DNA of 64,000 nucleotides from Helicobacter cetorum MIT 99-5656 (GTDB lineage Bacteria; Campylobacterota; Campylobacteria; Campylobacterales; Helicobacteraceae): NCBI RefSeq assembly GCF_000259275.1, contig NC_017735.1, positions 744,001 to 808,000 of the forward strand, read 5' to 3'. Shown piece by piece: positions 49,153 to 57,072 of this stretch (position 1 is its first letter; each line of letters starts with the position of its first letter). The notes under the pieces were generated by a model. It saw only the letters and a program-made list of their open reading frames with translations, ran no database searches and was not told where the DNA came from. The position numbers and the translations under genes were made by a program.

Positions 49153-49583
49153 GACGAAATTATCTCTATTCTTTACTATTAGGGTGCTTATGCTTTTATT
49201 TTTACAGCCTTTTAAGGGATTTAATTCCTTATTTGCCCCCTATGCTTGGGTTTTTATTTTTGCTCTATGCCAGAGTGTGCGAAAAGTTTTTAGCCACTTT
49301 AGGCGTGTTTTTATGCTTATTTTTGTTTGAAAGCATGCATTTGAAAACCTTGGGCGTTCTAGCCCTATTGTTTTTAATCTACCACCAGCTTATTTATAAA
49401 AATTCTTTGCGTTTTTTCCACAATGGCTTTTTTTTCAAGGTCTTGCATGTGTTTTTAATCTACTATCTTTTTTTATCGCATTTTGTTTCTAATTCTTTGA
49501 GCTTGAACTTGCTTGGACTTTTGGTGGTTTTTACGCTAATAGAGAGTGTTTTGTGGAGCGTGTATGAAAAATCTTCGTTATAA
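49137..49583 (+). CDS. Hydrophobic membrane protein, possible MreD analogue
   Basis: A 148-residue protein with four to five predicted spans and little soluble sequence. By position it is HP1566, which I do not know to be characterised. It directly precedes and overlaps mrdA (PBP2). In many bacteria mreD lies before mrdA and encodes a protein of about this size and topology. MreD is therefore a reasonable guess from context and topology, not from a visible motif. Confidence 0.65.
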   Translation: MHPSLRRNYLYSLLLGCLCFYFYSLLRDLIPYLPPMLGFLFLLYARVCEKFLATLGVFLCLFLFESMHLKTLGVLALLFLIYHQLIYKNSLRFFHNGFFFKVLHVFLIYYLFLSHFVSNSLSLNLLGLLVVFTLIESVLWSVYEKSSL

Positions 49584-51366
49584 CCTTTTGCTCTTTCTTT
49601 TTCTTGGGGTTTGGGGTTTATTAACCTTAAATCTCTTTATACTTGGCATTAAAAATCAGGAATATTACGAAAAGTTAGCTGAACGCAACATGACTAAAAA
49701 AGAGTTTCTGATTCCTAAAAGGGGGAATATCACTGACAGAAACCATGAATTTTTAGCGATTAATGAATTAGTTTTTGGGGTTTTTTTACCCAGTAGGCTC
49801 AAAAACAAAGAGCTTTTAGAAAAGATTGAAACCATACAGCAATTCTTTCCTAACCTTTCAAAAGAAACGCTTTTAAACAATTATCAAAAAGAAAATTCTC
49901 TCTATAACCATAATCTCATTAAAGTTATCGGCTTCATTCCTTATGCCACAATGCAACCCCTTTATGCCAAACTCATACAGGTTGAAGGGCTTTTTGTGCT
50001 TCCTTTAGACAAACGCTACTACCCTAACGCTTCTCTAGCTTCTCATGTCTTAGGCTATGTAGGGGTGGCAAGCTTACAAGATTTGAAAGATGATGAAGAA
50101 AATCAATACAGCCAAATTGTAGGAAAAACCGGCATTGAAAAAGAATACAACAAGCACTTACAAGGCAAAGTAGGCTATAAAATCATGCATGTGAACGCTC
50201 TTAATCAAGAATTAGCCACTTTAGAAGTTGTGCCACCAAGCACCAACAACCACTTACAGCTAAGCTTAGACAAACGCCTACAAGAAGAAGCTGATAAATT
50301 ATTTGAAAATAAAAGGGGAGCTATTTTGGTAATGGATGTGAAAAATGGGGAGCTATTAGTGGCTGGAAGCTACCCTGAATACAATTTAAATGATTTTGTA
50401 GGGGGCATTAGCCAAGAAAAATGGCAAAACCTTCAAGATGATATTTATAACCCCCTACTCAATCGTTTTACTAACGCACTCTATCCGCCCGGTTCAGTGG
50501 TAAAAATGGGCGTAGGGCTGAGCTTTTTAGAAAATCTTAATATTAATGAAAACACTATTATCTCTACACCCCCCTATATTGAAGTGGGCAAACGAAAATT
50601 TAGAGACTGGAAAAGAACCGGTCATGGCAACTCTAATTTGTATAAGGCCATAAGAGAGTCTGTAGATGTGTATTTTTATAAATTTGGACTTGAAATATCC
50701 ATAGAAAAACTCTCCAAAACCTTAAGGCAAGTGGGTTTTGGAGAAAAAACAGGCATAGATTTACCGAGTGAATTTATAGGGATTGTGCCTGATAATTTAT
50801 GGAAACTCAAACGCTTCAATCAGGACTGGAAAACAGGCGACACATTGATTACTGCTATAGGACAAGGCTCTTTTCTAGCCACACCCTTACAAGTGCTAGT
50901 TTATACAGGACTCATCGCTACAGGCGAATTAGTTACACCCCATTTTGCTTTAAATAATCAGCAACCCCCCAAAGACCCCTTGAATAATTTTCAAAAAAAG
51001 AAACTTCAAGCTTTACGCATAGGCATGTATGAAGTGTGCAACCATAAAGATGGCACCGCCTATTATTCTACCAAAGGAGCCAAAGTAACTTTAGCCTGTA
51101 AGACTGGCACCGCACAAGTTGTAGAAATCCCCCAAAGCATGATAGAGCGTATCAAGGAGAAGGATATGGAATATTTCCACCGCTCGCACGCTTGGATTAC
51201 AGCATACTTGCCCTATGAAAACCCTAAATACGCTATTACTATTCTAGTAGAGCATGGAGAAGGGGGGTCAAAACTTGGAGGCTTATTAGTTAAGATGAGC
51301 AACAAGCTCTCTGAGCTTGGCTATCTCACCCCTAGTAAAAAGACTCACACCCCAAAGAAAAACTAG
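49564..51366 (+). CDS. mrdA: Penicillin-binding protein 2 (elongation transpeptidase)
   Basis: Class B PBP that cross-links peptidoglycan during side-wall elongation and so sets the helical cell shape with RodA. It is 600 residues. An N-terminal anchor (about 7-28) is followed by a PBP-dimer domain (QIVGKTGIEKEYNKHLQGKVG) and the transpeptidase domain. Its nucleophile motif is PPGSVVKMG (SxxK); CKTGTAQVV is the KTG box. The start at ATG 49564 follows GTGGAGCG inside the previous gene. Its stop overlaps the convergent metQ stop. Confidence 0.94.
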   Translation: MKNLRYNLLLFLFLGVWGLLTLNLFILGIKNQEYYEKLAERNMTKKEFLIPKRGNITDRNHEFLAINELVFGVFLPSRLKNKELLEKIETIQQFFPNLSKETLLNNYQKENSLYNHNLIKVIGFIPYATMQPLYAKLIQVEGLFVLPLDKRYYPNASLASHVLGYVGVASLQDLKDDEENQYSQIVGKTGIEKEYNKHLQGKVGYKIMHVNALNQELATLEVVPPSTNNHLQLSLDKRLQEEADKLFENKRGAILVMDVKNGELLVAGSYPEYNLNDFVGGISQEKWQNLQDDIYNPLLNRFTNALYPPGSVVKMGVGLSFLENLNINENTIISTPPYIEVGKRKFRDWKRTGHGNSNLYKAIRESVDVYFYKFGLEISIEKLSKTLRQVGFGEKTGIDLPSEFIGIVPDNLWKLKRFNQDWKTGDTLITAIGQGSFLATPLQVLVYTGLIATGELVTPHFALNNQQPPKDPLNNFQKKKLQALRIGMYEVCNHKDGTAYYSTKGAKVTLACKTGTAQVVEIPQSMIERIKEKDMEYFHRSHAWITAYLPYENPKYAITILVEHGEGGSKLGGLLVKMSNKLSELGYLTPSKKTHTPKKN

Positions 51367-52169
51367 AAAGCAGGAATAATCGCACCCTTAAAGGTGTCTA
51401 AAATAAATTGTTTAGTCTTATCGCTTCTAAGGGCTTGAACCAATCTTTTAACCCCTTCATCTTGTGCGTTATCTTCACGAGTGGCTAAAATATTAGCGTA
51501 GGGCGAATCTTTACCTTCTGAAAATAAAGCGTCTGTAAGCTTTGCTTGCAAGGCATAATTTCCCGGCACTACAGCCCCATCCACATCAGCTAAAACTTTG
51601 GGCAACATAGCAGATTCTAAGGGCTTGATTTTAATATTATAAGGATTTTTAATAATATCAAACTCATTAGCGTATAAATTGCTTGGGTCTTTGAGCGTGA
51701 TAATCTCTTGCTTGTGCAATAAAATCAACGCCCTACCCTGATTGCTTGGGTCATTTGGCACAGCAATTACAGAACCTTTCTTGAAATTCTTCATGCTAGT
51801 AATTTTTTTAGAATAAAATCTTAAAGGCTCTACATGAATGCTTGCCACATCAACCAAGTGCATCTTTCTGTCTAAATTGAATCTATCCAAATAGGGGCGA
51901 TGCTGGAAAAAATTCACATCTATAGAACCATCATTAAGAGCCAGATTAGGCAGCACATAGTCTGTAAAAGGCACGATGGTTAAAGTAATCCCTTGTGCTT
52001 TTAAATCTTCTACTACAGATTGTAAAATCTGAGCATGCGGAACAGGCGTAGCACCCACCTTGATTTCTTGAGTGGGTTCATTTTTTTTCTTATGGTGCTT
52101 TGCTTGCAAGAGATTAAAAAGCCCTAAAGTAACCATAACAACACAGATAATACGCTTCAATACATTCAT
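51363..52169 (-). CDS. metQ: Methionine ABC transporter binding protein MetQ (NlpA family)
   Basis: Periplasmic substrate-binding component of the MetNIQ importer, 268 residues. Family motifs: KVGATPVPHAQIL, VNFFQHRPYLD, VAVPNDPSNQGRALILL and DGAVVPGNYA. The signal peptide ends LLQAKHHKKK and has no lipobox Cys, so unlike most MetQ proteins it looks soluble in the periplasm or differently anchored. It is located about 9 kb from metNI and convergent with mrdA, sharing a four-base stop overlap. Confidence 0.9.
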   Translation of the reverse strand: MNVLKRIICVVMVTLGLFNLLQAKHHKKKNEPTQEIKVGATPVPHAQILQSVVEDLKAQGITLTIVPFTDYVLPNLALNDGSIDVNFFQHRPYLDRFNLDRKMHLVDVASIHVEPLRFYSKKITSMKNFKKGSVIAVPNDPSNQGRALILLHKQEIITLKDPSNLYANEFDIIKNPYNIKIKPLESAMLPKVLADVDGAVVPGNYALQAKLTDALFSEGKDSPYANILATREDNAQDEGVKRLVQALRSDKTKQFILDTFKGAIIPAF

Positions 52170-52278
52170 AAAAGTCCTTTATTGCTTGAATTTAAAAACT
52201 AATCAAAAAATTTCATAAAGAGTAAAAACGACACAGAAAAGTTGAGAAACAAACAGAAACTAGACAGAGAAAAGAACC

Positions 52279-52310
52279 TAATCAAGAAAATCCAAACTCT
52301 CTCTTGATTA
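52279..52310 (-). terminator. Terminator downstream of ahpC
   Basis: Perfect 9-bp arms TAATCAAGA / TCTTGATTA with a 14-base loop, 21 bases after the ahpC stop. On the minus strand a T-rich run (GGTTCTTTTCTC) follows. Confidence 0.6.
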
Positions 52311-52330
52311 AGCGACAGGTTAAATACAGA

Positions 52331-52927
52331 TTAAAGCTTATCAGCGTGGTCTTTGAGATACTCTGCAACGCCCTCAGCCGTAGCTTTCATACCCTTATCA
52401 CCTTTTCTCCAACCAGCTGGGCACACTTCACCATATTCTTCAAAGAATAAAAGTGCATCAACCATGCGAAGCATTTCATCTACATTTCTACCTAGTGGCA
52501 AGTCGTTGATAACTGCGTGTCTTACTTTCATATTCTTGTCAATCAAGAAAGAACCTCTCAATGCAATCGCTTCTTCAAACAATACATCATAGTCTCTAGA
52601 AATACTCTTAGTAATATCAGCTACCATAGGGAAAGACACCTGACCGATGCCACCTTTTTCTACAGGGGTGTTCTTCCAAGCAAAATGCACTTGCTCGCTA
52701 TCAATAGACACGCCAATTACATTGAAACCTTTTTCTTGAAAGTCTTTCACTCTGTGGTCAAACGCAATGATTTCTGAAGGGCATACGAAAGTAAAGTCCT
52801 TTGGCCAGAAAAAAAGAACGGCACCATTTTTACCTAAATTCTTAGAAAGCTCAAAGCTCTCATCAATTTGATTGTTGCCTAAAACAGCTGGTGCCTTAAA
52901 GTCAGGGGCAAGTTTTGTAACTAACAT
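52331..52927 (-). CDS. ahpC: Alkyl hydroperoxide reductase / 2-Cys peroxiredoxin
   Basis: Thioredoxin-dependent peroxiredoxin that removes organic peroxides and peroxynitrite (TsaA of H. pylori). The 198-residue protein has the peroxidatic Cys49 in DFTFVCPSEI and the resolving Cys near 169 in GEVCPAGW. A C-terminal YF/KDH tail (AEYLKDHADKL) fits a 2-Cys enzyme. AGGAGTTGT precedes the ATG. Followed by a clear terminator. Confidence 0.96.
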   Translation of the reverse strand: MLVTKLAPDFKAPAVLGNNQIDESFELSKNLGKNGAVLFFWPKDFTFVCPSEIIAFDHRVKDFQEKGFNVIGVSIDSEQVHFAWKNTPVEKGGIGQVSFPMVADITKSISRDYDVLFEEAIALRGSFLIDKNMKVRHAVINDLPLGRNVDEMLRMVDALLFFEEYGEVCPAGWRKGDKGMKATAEGVAEYLKDHADKL

Positions 52928-53110
52928 CTACAACTCCTATTTATATTTTTTATTAAAATTTTATCAAACCAAAATTTTGATTGTCGTTTTCCAAAAAAGG
53001 AAACATAGCGAAGTATATTCATAAAAGGTTAATGAAAAGATATTTTCTTTCACATTTTAAGAATTTATGAAAAATAGTTTCATTTTTACTATTTTTATTT
53101 TCTTAAATGT

Positions 53111-53116
53111 TATAAT
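53111..53116 (+). promoter_or_regulatory. -10 box of ceuE
   Basis: TATAAT in AATGTTATAATTATTC, 35 bases before the ATG; the upstream AT-rich stretch would suit Fur or NikR binding but I see no exact operator. Confidence 0.5.
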
Positions 53117-53150
53117 TATTCTATAAATCATACCACACGAAAGGATTACC

Positions 53151-54149
53151 ATGCTAATCACCCGTTTTAAAAAGGCTCTAGCTCCCTATTTTTTCATGTT
53201 TTTGATTTCATTGACCCTGAATGTTTCTAGTGCTTCTGTTGAAGAAATCAAAGTCAAAGACTATTTTGGGGAACAAACCATACAATTACCTATCTCAAAA
53301 ATAGTTTATATCGGTAGTTATGTAGAAGTGCCCGCAATGCTTGGCATTTGGGATAGGGTTGTAGGCATTTCTGATTACGCTTTCAATTCAAACATTGTAA
53401 AAGCCACTCTCAAAGACCCTAAGCATATTAAATCCATGAGTAGCGACCATGTAGCCGCACTCAATATTGAGCTTTTGAAAAAACTTAGTCCTAACTTAGT
53501 GGTAACCTTTGTGGGTAGCCCTAAAGCTTTAGAGCATGCTAAGAAATTTGGCATTTCCTTTCTCTCTTTTCAAGAGCGGAGCATTAAGGAAGCTATGCAA
53601 GCAATTGAGTCTCAGGCTAAAGTCCTACAAATTGATGCTTCTAAAAAATTTGCAAAAATGCAAGAAACTTTGGATTTTATCAAAGAGCGTTTAAAAAATG
53701 TTAAAAAGAAAAAAGGTGTAGAGCTTTTTGACAAGCCCAATAAAGTCAGCGGTCATCAAGCCATTAGCTCGGATATTTTAGAAAAAGGGGGCATTGATAA
53801 TTTTGGCTTGAAATATGTCAAGTTTGGGCGTGCTGAAATCAGCATGGAGAAAATGGTTAAAGAAAACCCTGAAATCATCTTCATTTGGTGGATAAGTTCG
53901 CTTAAACCTGAAGATATTTTAAACAATCCCAAATTTTCTACCATAAAAGCCATAAAGAATAAGCAAGTCTATAAACTCCCCACAATGGATATAGGCGGAC
54001 CTAGAGCCCCACTCATAAGTCTATTCATCGCTTCAAAAGCCCACCCTGAAGCCTTTAAAGGCGTAGATATTAATGCGATTGTGAAAGATTATTACAAAGT
54101 TGTTTTTGGTTTGAGTGATGCAGAAATTAAACCATTCCTATGGCAATAA
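53151..54149 (+). CDS. ceuE: Periplasmic iron/nickel-binding protein CeuE-like
   Basis: Class III solute-binding protein for a metal-siderophore-type ABC importer; 332 residues. The signal peptide ends SSA. The mature protein starts EEIKVKDYFGEQTIQLP and has the two-lobe pattern with a long linking helix (KFAKMQETLDFIKERL), VEVPAMLGIWDRVVGISDYA, and EIIFIWWISS. H. pylori CeuE homologues (HP1561/HP1562) are reported to bind nickel, so a link to urease metallation is possible. Only one copy is present here. It has an AAAGGATTACC ribosome site. Confidence 0.88.
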   Translation: MLITRFKKALAPYFFMFLISLTLNVSSASVEEIKVKDYFGEQTIQLPISKIVYIGSYVEVPAMLGIWDRVVGISDYAFNSNIVKATLKDPKHIKSMSSDHVAALNIELLKKLSPNLVVTFVGSPKALEHAKKFGISFLSFQERSIKEAMQAIESQAKVLQIDASKKFAKMQETLDFIKERLKNVKKKKGVELFDKPNKVSGHQAISSDILEKGGIDNFGLKYVKFGRAEISMEKMVKENPEIIFIWWISSLKPEDILNNPKFSTIKAIKNKQVYKLPTMDIGGPRAPLISLFIASKAHPEAFKGVDINAIVKDYYKVVFGLSDAEIKPFLWQ

Positions 54150-54178
54150 TTCTCATCGCACAAAAGGGCTAACACTCT

Positions 54179-55345
54179 TTAGCCCTTAGCATATCGTGCA
54201 AGGCTAAGAACTAGTCCGATAGCAACACAATTAGCCAGAAGCGAACTGCCCCCATAGCTCAAAAACGGCACCGCTAGACCTTTAATAGGAAAGATCCCCC
54301 CCACTCCAAAAGCATTAATCACAAAAGAAAACCCTAACAATAACACCACCCCCACGCAAAACAACGCATATTTTGGTTCTTTCAAGCGATTAGCAATTCT
54401 AAATACCAACACAAGCAAAACAACAAATAACATAACACAAACACATAGCCCCAAAAAACCCCATTCTTCCGCAATTCCAGCTAAAACCATGTCTGTATGC
54501 ACTTCGCTCAAAAACCCAAGTTTGATTTGCCCTAGTCCTAGCCCCTGCCCAAGCAACCCCCCATTATGCATCGCATTACCCGCATGAAAGACTTGATAGG
54601 ATTCTGGCAAATCGCTAACCTTAAGAGCGTTCGCTAACTTATCTGGCAAGAGCGTAAAAATGGTGTTTTGTAAATTAGACCACCACAATTTCAAACGCAA
54701 AATCCTATGAGCGCTTGTAACAATCGCTAAAACACTAATAGCAAATGCCCCCGAAATAATCAGACTAACCAAGTGTGCACTCCCCCCAGAAAAGACTAAT
54801 AACACCGCCAAAACTGCCCCCAAAAGGATAATCTGTCCCAAATCATTTTGCATAACCCCAACCACAAACGCTAAGAGCAAAAAAACAAGTGAGTAAGGCA
54901 CGAAAGTAATAAATTCTTCTTTTACGCTGGCTTTATCCTGTAATACAAAGGTGCGAGACAAACTCCACGCAAGAAAAAAGGTAAAACCAATTTTTAAAAA
55001 CTCCAAAGGGGCTAGAGAGAAAAAACCCAAACGAATCCAACGCTTCGCTCCCCCTGCACTACTTGAAAGGCTTTCTGGCAAAAAAACCATGCCAATGGTT
55101 AAGAATAATGGAAGAAAGAATAGCAAGAATCCCAAACGACTAAACCATTCATTAGGGTCTAATTTAGACAATCCCCACATAATAGTAATTCCCATCACAG
55201 CACTCAAAAGCTGTCGTATGAAAAAGTGGAACTCCCCATAATGATACAACACTATTGTGGTGTAACTTGAAAGCGAATAGCTCATCAACACCCCTAAAAA
55301 AATCAACAACGAAGCACAAAAAAACAAATTTCTACCCATAGCCAT
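54179..55345 (-). CDS. ftsW: SEDS-family glycosyltransferase FtsW
   Basis: Polytopic SEDS protein that polymerises peptidoglycan strands at the septum with its class B PBP partner. It is 388 residues with about ten spans. Family sequence includes GGAKRWIRLGFFSLAPLEFLKIGF, MQNDLGQIILLG, the periplasmic loop GLLGQGLGLGQIKLGFLSEVHTDMVLAGIAEEWG, and the final PIKGLAVPFLSYGGSSLLANCVAIG. Loop details fit FtsW more than RodA but RodA is not excluded. Divergent from flgB; ftsI lies nearby. Confidence 0.88.
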   Translation of the reverse strand: MAMGRNLFFCASLLIFLGVLMSYSLSSYTTIVLYHYGEFHFFIRQLLSAVMGITIMWGLSKLDPNEWFSRLGFLLFFLPLFLTIGMVFLPESLSSSAGGAKRWIRLGFFSLAPLEFLKIGFTFFLAWSLSRTFVLQDKASVKEEFITFVPYSLVFLLLAFVVGVMQNDLGQIILLGAVLAVLLVFSGGSAHLVSLIISGAFAISVLAIVTSAHRILRLKLWWSNLQNTIFTLLPDKLANALKVSDLPESYQVFHAGNAMHNGGLLGQGLGLGQIKLGFLSEVHTDMVLAGIAEEWGFLGLCVCVMLFVVLLVLVFRIANRLKEPKYALFCVGVVLLLGFSFVINAFGVGGIFPIKGLAVPFLSYGGSSLLANCVAIGLVLSLARYAKG

Positions 55346-55417
55346 TTATCCTTACTAACTCAGTTTAATTTTTTAAAATTAGCGTTACAATTAAGGTATT
55401 TTAGAGATATTTTACAC

Positions 55418-55423
55418 TATAAT
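55418..55423 (+). promoter_or_regulatory. TATAAT box in the ftsW-flgB gap
   Basis: Perfect TATAAT (ACACTATAATGG) facing flgB. Could be a secondary sigma-80 promoter for the basal-body genes. Confidence 0.35.
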
Positions 55424-55500
55424 GGATTGAATTTTTGCTCGCTTTGTAGCGTTTGAAAAGTGTAGCTACTATTCTAAGTGCACACTCTTTGAATAGCATG

Positions 55501-55515
55501 TGGAGTGTGTTTTGC
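55501..55515 (+). promoter_or_regulatory. Sigma-54 (RpoN) promoter of flgBC
   Basis: TGGAGTGTGTTTTGC has the GG-N10-GC spacing and the TTGC -12 element of RpoN promoters, 38 bases before the flgB ATG. The -24 element departs from TGGCAC in its last three bases. In H. pylori flgB is RpoN-dependent. Confidence 0.6.
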
Positions 55516-55552
55516 GTGGTTTTTCTTAAGGTTTTGAAATGAAAGGGTTTTT

Positions 55553-55975
55553 ATGGATTTTTCTAAGGCATTTGGGCTTGTTTATAAAGCATTAGATTAT
55601 AGGGCTTTGCGTCAAGATATGATTGCTTCTAATATTGCTAATGTGGACACGCCTTTTTACAGACCAAGAGATTTAGACTTTGAAAGCGTTTTAGCTGAAA
55701 AGAAAGCTGAAATTTTTGAGAACCAGTCTGCTAAAGATTTATCTCTAGCCCACACTGACCCTAGGCATTTAGATTTTGAAAATAGCATTAACCATGGAGC
55801 GAGTCTCTTTTACAGAGATGGACATTTAGCTAAAAATGATGGCAATAGCGTGGACTTAGACATTGAAACGAGCGAAATGGGTAAAAACTCCACCATGTAT
55901 TTAGCCCTAAGTACAGCGTTAAAAAAATATCGTAGCGTAGTGAATTACGCAATTGATTCTAGCAAGAATTTATAA
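55553..55975 (+). CDS. flgB: Flagellar basal-body rod protein FlgB
   Basis: Proximal rod component of the flagellar basal body, exported by the flagellar type III apparatus. The 140-residue protein has the rod signature ALDYRALRQDMIASNIANVDTPFYRPRDLDF near the N-terminus and the GNSVDLDIETSEMGKNSTMYLALSTAL C-terminal helix. AAAGGG precedes the ATG. First gene of flgB-flgC(-fliE), behind an RpoN-type promoter. Confidence 0.95.
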   Translation: MDFSKAFGLVYKALDYRALRQDMIASNIANVDTPFYRPRDLDFESVLAEKKAEIFENQSAKDLSLAHTDPRHLDFENSINHGASLFYRDGHLAKNDGNSVDLDIETSEMGKNSTMYLALSTALKKYRSVVNYAIDSSKNL

Positions 55976-55989
55976 GTTAAGGAAATAGC

Positions 55990-56475
55990 ATGTTCTTATC
56001 CTCTTTTGATATTAGTGGTTATGGCTTGTCTGCTCAACGCTTAAGAGCCAATCTTATTTCTTCTAACATTGCCAACGCTAACACTACTCGCACAAGCGAA
56101 GGGGGTCCCTACAGGAGACAAGAAGCGGTATTCAAAGCTTTTGATTTCAATGAGATTTTGAATCAAAAACTCACTCAAAATAATAAGGTCATCCCCTATG
56201 AAGACCCCTTAAACGAAGGCGATGATAGTCCTTTAATCCCTATTACAAGCGTGGTTGTGGATAAGATTGTGCGTGATGATAACGAGCCTTTGATGAAATA
56301 CGACCCCAGCCATCCTGATGCTAACGCTCAAGGCTATGTGGCTTACCCCAATGTGAATGCGGTCGTTGAAATGGCGGATTTAGTGGAAGCTACTAGGGCG
56401 TATCAAGCTAATGTTGCTGCCTTTCAAAGCGCTAAAAATATGGCACACAATGCCATAGGCATGCTACAAACTTAA
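55990..56475 (+). CDS. flgC: Flagellar basal-body rod protein FlgC
   Basis: Proximal rod protein, 161 residues. It starts MFLSSFDISGYGLSAQRLRANLISSNIANANTTRTSEGGPYRRQ, the rod-family motif, and ends with VNAVVEMADLVEATRAYQANVAAFQSAKNMA. It follows flgB by 14 bases behind AAGGAAATAGC. Confidence 0.96.
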   Translation: MFLSSFDISGYGLSAQRLRANLISSNIANANTTRTSEGGPYRRQEAVFKAFDFNEILNQKLTQNNKVIPYEDPLNEGDDSPLIPITSVVVDKIVRDDNEPLMKYDPSHPDANAQGYVAYPNVNAVVEMADLVEATRAYQANVAAFQSAKNMAHNAIGMLQT

Positions 56476-56585
56476 ATATTTATGGTAGTATAACCATTGA
56501 AAATTAGAAAATATTAACCAAAACATGGATAAAATATTTCACAAGGTTGATGATTTGAAAAAATCAAGGAGCTTAAGGAGGTTCT

Positions 56586-56915
56586 ATGCAAGCTATACAT
56601 AATGACAAAAGCTTATTAAACCCTTTCTCTGAGCTTAATACGGACAATAGAGCCAAAAGAGAGGAAGCAGGCAGTGCCTTTAGAGAACAAAAAGGTGGGG
56701 AGTTTTCCAAACTACTCAAGCAATCTATCAATGAGCTTAACAACACTCAAGAGCAGTCTGATAAGGCGTTGGCAGATATGGCAACGGGGCAGATTAAAGA
56801 TTTGCACCAAGCGGCCATTGCGATAGGGAGGGCTGAAACAAGCATGAAGCTCATGCTTGAAGTGCGTAACAAAGCTATCAGTGCCTATAAAGAACTCTTA
56901 AGAACCCAAATCTAA
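56586..56915 (+). CDS. fliE: Flagellar hook-basal body protein FliE
   Basis: Junction protein between the MS ring and rod, 109 residues. The C-terminal FSKLLKQSINELNNTQEQSDKALADMATGQIKDLHQAAIAIGRAETSMKLMLEVRNKAISAYKEL is the family signature. The ribosome site AAGGAGG is near-perfect. It is 110 bases after flgC, so it may have its own promoter or read through. Confidence 0.95.
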   Translation: MQAIHNDKSLLNPFSELNTDNRAKREEAGSAFREQKGGEFSKLLKQSINELNNTQEQSDKALADMATGQIKDLHQAAIAIGRAETSMKLMLEVRNKAISAYKELLRTQI

Positions 56916-57072
56916 GTCTCTAGGTGGCTACTAAGCGTTCGGTTGACACTCAGCCGGCTAACTATAGGGTTTACTTTGGAGTCGCTGTGTTGTTTTTTTG
57001 ACTTTTAAAGAGTCATTGTTTTGAATACCACGCTCCAAAATAGTAGATGAGATGATATAGCAAAGTGCGTGA

